From assembly GCA_019916065.1 (NCBI GenBank), contig CM034243.1:28732147-28796146 (forward strand): a DNA stretch of 64,000 nt, in the 5' to 3' direction. The stretch's first letter is position 1. Each line of letters starts with the position of its first letter. The position numbers and the translations under genes are program-made. Below are positions 60,501 to 64,000 of this stretch, one piece after another. Below the pieces are notes generated by a model that worked only from the letters and a program-made list of their open reading frames with translations, was not told the origin of the DNA and did no database searches. This stretch comes from Vitellaria paradoxa. Taxonomy: Eukaryota; Streptophyta; Magnoliopsida; Ericales; Sapotaceae.

Positions 60501-63445
60501 ATTTTTTTCCATCTTATATTGAGCTCCCCTCTTCATCTACTTCTCTTATGCCTCATTTTTTTGATTCTCCACCAATAGTAGAAAGGTTCAAACCTGGTCT
60601 TGTGTATGAAAGGTGTCATGGTTCTACAACTGGTACTACTTTGCCCAATCATGACCCTTCTCCGGTATCTGATCCTGCCCCTCCTCGCCGATCTACTCGC
60701 CCTACTCGACCCCCTGATTGGCATGGTTTTTCCTCACTTGTATCTCTAGTGGCTACTTTGTCCTCTATTTCCATTCCCTCTTGTTACAAACAGGCTATGA
60801 AACATGAGAGTTGGCAAAATGCAATGCAAGCAGAACTTTGAGCACGTGAGAAGAACCACACTTGGGATATTGTCCTTGTCCTCCTATAGTCAAACCTATC
60901 GAGAGTGAACGGGTTTTCTCTGTGAAGCTTCATTCTAATGGCTCTTTGGACTGCTACAAAGCTCAAATCATGGCCCTTGGTCATAAACAAGAATATAGGA
61001 TAGACTATGAGGAGACGTTTACTGCTGTTGCTAAGATGACTATAGTTCGAACCATCTTAGCCATTGCTACTTCCCAATCTTAGCCACTGCATCAAATGGA
61101 TGTGAAGAATGCCTTCCTTCATGGTGACCTCAAAGAAGAAATCTGCATCAAGCTTCCCTTTGGTATGACTACTTCTTCTCCTCATGATGTATGTAAGTTA
61201 CAGCATTCTGTTTACGGAATAAAGTAGGCTCCCCGAGCTTGGTTTGAGAAGTTTCATAGTACACTACTTAGCTTTCCTTTTGTACAAAGTATGATTATTC
61301 TCTCTTCATCCATAAATCTGCAGCAAGTATCATCCTCCTCTTGGTTTATGTAGACAATATTACCATTACAAGAATCGACAGTGGGATGATTACCAAGCTT
61401 CAAGCGTTGTTGCATGCAACTTTTCATATGAAAGATCTTGGATATCTCACCTACTTCTTGGGACTAGAGATTCATCGTATGAAAGAGATCTTCTGGATGA
61501 TCCTACTCTCTACTGAAGATTGGTTGGGAGCCTTATCCACTTGACTATTACTAGACCTGATATCTCGTATGCAGTTCATCAGGTCAGCCAGTTTATGACT
61601 TCTCCTAGACATCTTCATCTCACTGCTGTTCGTCGCATTCTTCGCTATCTTCGAGGGTCGCCTACTCGTGGGTTGTTCTTTCCTGCTAGCTCATCTCTTC
61701 ACCTTAGTGCCTATAGTGATGCTAATTAGGCAGGGTGTCTAGATACACGTCCTTCTACTACAGGTTGATGTATGTTTCTTGGTGATGCTTTGATTTCATG
61801 GAAGTGTAAGAAACAAGATCGAGTTTCTAAATCTTCTACCAAGGCCAAATATCATGCAATGTCTACTGCTTGCTCTAAAGTTGTGTGGATACGTGGTCTT
61901 CTTGAGGAGCTTGGGTTTTCTCAGCCTCATGCTACCCCTCTTCAGGCTGATAATACTAGTGCTATTCAGGTTGCAGCCAATCCAGTTTTTCATGAACGCA
62001 CCAAGCACATTACAGTTGATTGCCATTCTATTCGAGAAGCCTTGGATGGTTAGGTTATCTTCCTTCCTTACATTTCCACTAATCTTCAGGTGGTTGATGT
62101 CTTCACCAAAGCTCCGACTCGACAGCAGCATTAGTTTCTTGCTAGCAAATTGTTGCTGGTTGACTTACCCACACCAATTTAAGGAGGGATCTTAGTGCAA
62201 GTAATTATAGCCACATGCTTGTTTACAGCTATATATATTCTTACCCTGTATAGATCCTAGAGTTTACAGCTGTATATATACTTCTACCATGTATTGCTCC
62301 TAGATTTTAGGTATTTATAGTGTATAATATTCTTACCATATATAGATCTTACAGTTTAGATAATTAGCTTTAATTTTAGGAGATCTCCGGTAATTTATCT
62401 CTTGTAATTTCGCCTTTCCTTGTACACTTTCTATTTTCTGCCTATTTAATGAGAATTGCCACAAAGGGCAAGTCAGTTTTTCCCAAAAAGAAAGCTCTCT
62501 TGTTAAAATAGACCTATACAGGACTAGAACAACATATATTTCTCTACCCTTAATTTGGTTACAGGATTTTATTTTATTTTTGATAAGTAATTTGGATACA
62601 AGATATATTTAAGCATCCGAATGATAAGTGGCTAGTTAACACAACATCATGATAAAAATGCTAAACCCTTGCTTAGCATGACCAAGCATCACTAGATTCC
62701 AACTTCAGTACTACTCAACTAGTAATTCCACATTTAGATATGTCCCATGAATTAAAATGGTTGAAGAGATACTTATAAAAAAATGTGAAGAGATACATTG
62801 ATTGCTCGTGCATAGATTTTTTTAAAGGTTCCATCTCATTGGGTTTGAGTCACATTCTCAACTCAAATAAAATTTCAATTAATATTTTAAAAGAAAGTGC
62901 AACAATGAACATAGATGCTAACTATTACCCCTAACCCAAAAAATTATTTTTTAGTCTTTACTTGATACAATATTTTCCATGAAAATCTTATGAAGCTATT
63001 TCTTGTGCGAAGACCATTAATATACCAGTACAATAACTTACCTCAATATTATAAATGCCAATTTTTCCATCAAAAGAAGAAGCTGATATAACCCCAGGTA
63101 TCTTTGGATACCAGTGTATATCAAAGTTCCAGTTGGTTCCAGCAGGCAATTCAGATACAATCTGCAGCAAGTTCATTATCAAAATCAGTTTCAACATTGC
63201 ATATCATAAACAAGTGTAGACAGTGGAATACTCACCTACTACACAAACCCCAGCCAAAAATAAATAAATAAATAAAGAAGAAGGGTAAAAAATGAGCACA
63301 CAGACAAGATAAAATAGTAGAAAATATCCATTTACATCTTACTCTACCTCTCCTGAGACAGTGTCCCAGCAAATAGTACGATTATCTTTGGCACAGGTAA
63401 GCAAATAGGAGCTGTCACTGGGACACCAGCACATCGCAATTACAC
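42404..63445 (-). CDS. SEC31: COPII coat protein SEC31 (3' part, 15 exons; 5' end outside)
   Basis: SEC31 pairs with SEC13 to form the outer cage of COPII vesicles that leave the ER. Exons on the minus strand are 63445-63348, 63161-63042, 52326-52284, 50955-50846, 50766-50639, 50534-49976, 48542-48450, 47807-47622, 47534-47321, 46622-46507, 46383-46213, 45874-45749, 45144-44862, 43353-43115 and 42493-42404. All use GT/AG and stay in phase: 858 codons with the stop. The first two exons are the last WD repeats ([37 protein letters not shown]). The helical ACE1 region follows ([18 protein letters not shown] to [14 protein letters not shown]), then a Pro/Gln-rich linker and the conserved C-terminal domain ([20 protein letters not shown], ending KTRQNVR). 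The order matches Arabidopsis SEC31B; about 260 N-terminal residues must lie past 64000. No stop or frameshift is seen despite heavy transposon load. Confidence 0.95.
43481..43509. repeat. Poly-G plus (GA)n in SEC31 intron
   Basis: A G-run followed by about ten GA units. A 131 bp imperfect duplication starts nearby: gaaagatgtaaa with ggtagaa-ttttggaaaataaa occurs at 43520 and again at 43651. Confidence 0.7.
43863..44590. repeat. 366 bp tandem duplication in SEC31 intron
   Basis: Two diverged copies (about 43863-44228 and 44229-44590) share atgcctttcattttct, aaatctcac, gtgtttgaat, ggcattac and cctcaaattctatg in the same order. It is noncoding and lies between the two C-terminal-domain exons. 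Confidence 0.75.
45242..45597. mobile_element. MITE with ~48 bp TIRs and internal duplication
   Basis: The left arm (45242-45289: gaacatggatttgtgg, gggaaaagaaaagtgaaggg) is inverted at 45553-45597. Inside, a 118 bp unit (ttttttgcttttttatctt start) is present twice. The element fills most of a SEC31 intron. Superfamily is unknown. Confidence 0.8.
48639..49902 (+). mobile_element. Solo LTR (Copia, SIRE/Maximus-like)
   Basis: A 1264 bp block running TGTTAGCCC to GGGCAACA, with a TATA box (ctatataaaaagg, 49338) in the plus direction and the cccctcttgggttg end typical of large plant Copia LTRs. A 134 bp unit (gtcaacaccaggaacgattgg) is duplicated at 48841 and 48975. No internal domain or second LTR is present. 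Flanking 5-mers are TACGT and TAAGC, so the target duplication is decayed or the ends are slightly off. It lies antisense in a SEC31 intron. Confidence 0.7.
51314..51480. repeat. Dispersed repeat shared with 372-540
   Basis: Same-orientation similarity around gaaacac-agtggaataata, ttctaat-ttt and ataagtt-tttaat. About 170 bp; the class is unknown. Confidence 0.55.
52091..52320. repeat. 115 bp tandem duplication copying a SEC31 microexon
   Basis: Copies 52091-52205 and 52206-52320 are almost identical. On the minus strand the upstream copy (52206-52320) carries the last 37 nt of the 43-nt exon, its GT donor and about 80 bp of intron. The second copy repeats the same exon piece and donor inside the intron but lacks an AG acceptor. 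Use of the second donor would add 115 nt and shift frame. Confidence 0.9.
52435..52464. repeat. (GT)n/(GCGT)n microsatellite
   Basis: TG units interrupted by GCGT. An 89 bp imperfect duplication (gattacatgaaagac at 52487 and 52576) follows, and a short (CG)n at about 52779. Confidence 0.8.
53109..53378 (-). repeat. 3' LTR of the Gypsy-type element
   Basis: 270 bp, similar to 54850-55152. It has ttcctatttataggctcc, probably the transcription start region read from the other strand, and ctaactaacta repeats. Confidence 0.88.
54850..55152 (-). repeat. 5' LTR of the Gypsy-type element
   Basis: 303 bp, followed on the minus strand after two bases by the PBS. Confidence 0.88.
57536..57569. repeat. 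(AT)n microsatellite
   Basis: About 17 AT units between the LINE remnant and the Copia 5' LTR. Confidence 0.9.
57674..58000 (+). repeat. 5' LTR of Copia element
   Basis: Starts TGTTAGTGC and ends about TTTGGCA at the PBS. It contains tandem tttacagctgtatatat words that also occur in the 3' LTR. Confidence 0.88.
58264..62160 (+). pseudogene. Copia gag-pol, multiply broken
   Basis: Domains appear in the Copia order: gag from 58264, two CCHC zinc knuckles at about 58953-59050, and an aspartic protease with [10 protein letters not shown] near 59281. The integrase HHCC zinc site (H-x-RLGHP near 59670) and later integrase segments follow (60320-60500). Reverse transcriptase starts from about 60916, and RNase H runs up to about 62130. 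Integrase before RT defines Copia. Premature stops (for example 58594, 61081 and 61231) and frameshifts break it. The RT catalytic YVDD reads YVDN (61347-61358). It is non-functional; each piece was identified by short conserved motifs. Confidence 0.92.
62190..62506 (+). repeat. 3' LTR of Copia element
   Basis: The expected TG start reads TC here, a point change that would disable the end. The right limit is where similarity to the 5' LTR stops. Confidence 0.85.
62507..63041. other. Remaining 5' part of the large SEC31 intron
   Basis: AT-rich with no gene. The words acatatatttctctacccttaattt (with breaks) at about 62531 echo similar sequence at about 52660, on the other side of the transposon block. 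Confidence 0.45.
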
Positions 63446-64000
63446 CTAACGAAAGATATGCAAGAAAAAAAGCAGATAAAATAACATAATAATAATATTT
63501 ATGACAAATAAAATTTGAATCTTGAATAGAAAAGAAATAAAAGGTAGATATGCCATACAGGAAAACACTAAACGAAACTTATTTAATTTAGTCGCATTCA
63601 ACCAAAAATAGCCAAAATCCACTTTTTTTTTCTTATGGACTACAGTAGCACATGAATTACTTTGCCAATTAAATAACATAGCATCCAATCAAGAGTCAGG
63701 CACAGCTTCTTTTAAGTCTTTGATGACTCCAAAAGTGGATATGATTTGTAAAACAGTATTGAAGTTCTGTGTTAGTTAACCTTCTTTGTTTTTAGTTTCG
63801 AGGGTCCATTCCTTGTTGCATTTTCTATCTTCTGATTGTTTTTGGGAAAATTAAATACTTATGCACTGGTATATCCTCAATTGGAAAAAATTAAAAATAA
63901 AAATGAAATGCTAGCGAAAAAAAGAAATCATAACCATGACACTAATCCAAGAGACAATTCCGCCCAATATCCTATTAGACTATCAGCAATCCTTAATATA
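63446..64000. other. SEC31 intron running off the window
   Basis: No further SEC31 exon is visible. The next upstream WD-repeat exon must lie beyond 64000. The words taaaaggtagatat-ccataca-gaaaacactaa at 63539-63575 also occur at 57021-57057. Confidence 0.55.

Larger units (their letters stand above)
57674..62506 (+). mobile_element. Decayed Copia retrotransposon in SEC31 intron
   Basis: LTRs at about 57674-58000 and 62190-62506 share tagtgcaagtaatt, ttgtttacagct, gagaattgccacaaaggg and the other words in order, at roughly 90% identity. The tRNA-Met PBS (tggtatcagagc) begins at 58001 and a purine tract (aaggaggga) precedes the 3' LTR. The 4.8 kb element lies on the strand opposite to SEC31. 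No clean target duplication could be found. Confidence 0.92.

Noticed and set aside
58264..62160. Endogenous plant virus (pararetrovirus) insertion
   Set aside because: LTRs, tRNA-Met PBS, and integrase placed before reverse transcriptase identify a Copia retrotransposon.

Overview
The window is nuclear DNA of a flowering plant, most likely a eudicot. It is AT-rich, its genes are split by long introns, plant retrotransposons and MITEs are abundant, and four single-copy-type plant genes are recognisable. I cannot name the species from sequence alone.

Layout, left to right. (1) 1079-8323 (+): a complete pheophytinase-type alpha/beta hydrolase gene (PPH) in five coding exons; the last exon is separated by a 4.4 kb intron full of small repeats. 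(2) 9730-15128: a 5.4 kb palindromic (foldback-like) element. It has about 146 bp outer inverted repeats and about 330 bp inner inverted repeats. Each arm holds a different satellite array, and the two arrays share only an ACAGTACCG/CGGTACTGT core. (3) 15129-20233: intergenic DNA with a dispersed 0.7 kb repeat and a TRIM-like remnant. (4) 20234-21383 (-): a receptor-like cytoplasmic kinase gene resembling Arabidopsis At3g51990, broken by a one-base frameshift just before the catalytic loop. (5) 21384-31578: very AT-rich intergenic DNA with Tourist-like MITEs and a 913 bp long-inverted-repeat element. (6) 31873-36389 (-): a three-exon GIY-YIG nuclease-domain gene, reconstructed exon by exon. 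(7) 37395-39440: a SINE-like sequence and a small internally deleted Copia element with paired LTRs and a perfect 5 bp target-site duplication. (8) 42404-63445 (-): the C-terminal 15 coding exons (857 codons) of SEC31, the outer COPII coat subunit. Its 5' end lies beyond position 64000.

SEC31 is the main transposon sink. One 10.7 kb intron holds a LINE remnant, a non-autonomous Gypsy-type element inserted in that LINE (target duplication TATTT), and a decayed full-length Copia element on the opposite strand. Other introns hold a 1.26 kb solo LTR, a MITE with about 48 bp TIRs, a 366 bp tandem duplication, and a 115 bp tandem duplication that copies most of a 43-nt microexon with its splice donor.

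The genes are housekeeping loci (chlorophyll breakdown, signalling, DNA structure processing, ER-to-Golgi traffic) with no operon-like relation. The least ordinary object is the foldback element at 9730-15128. Exon joins were set by reading frame, GT/AG sites and remembered homologue sequences; no alignment was run.
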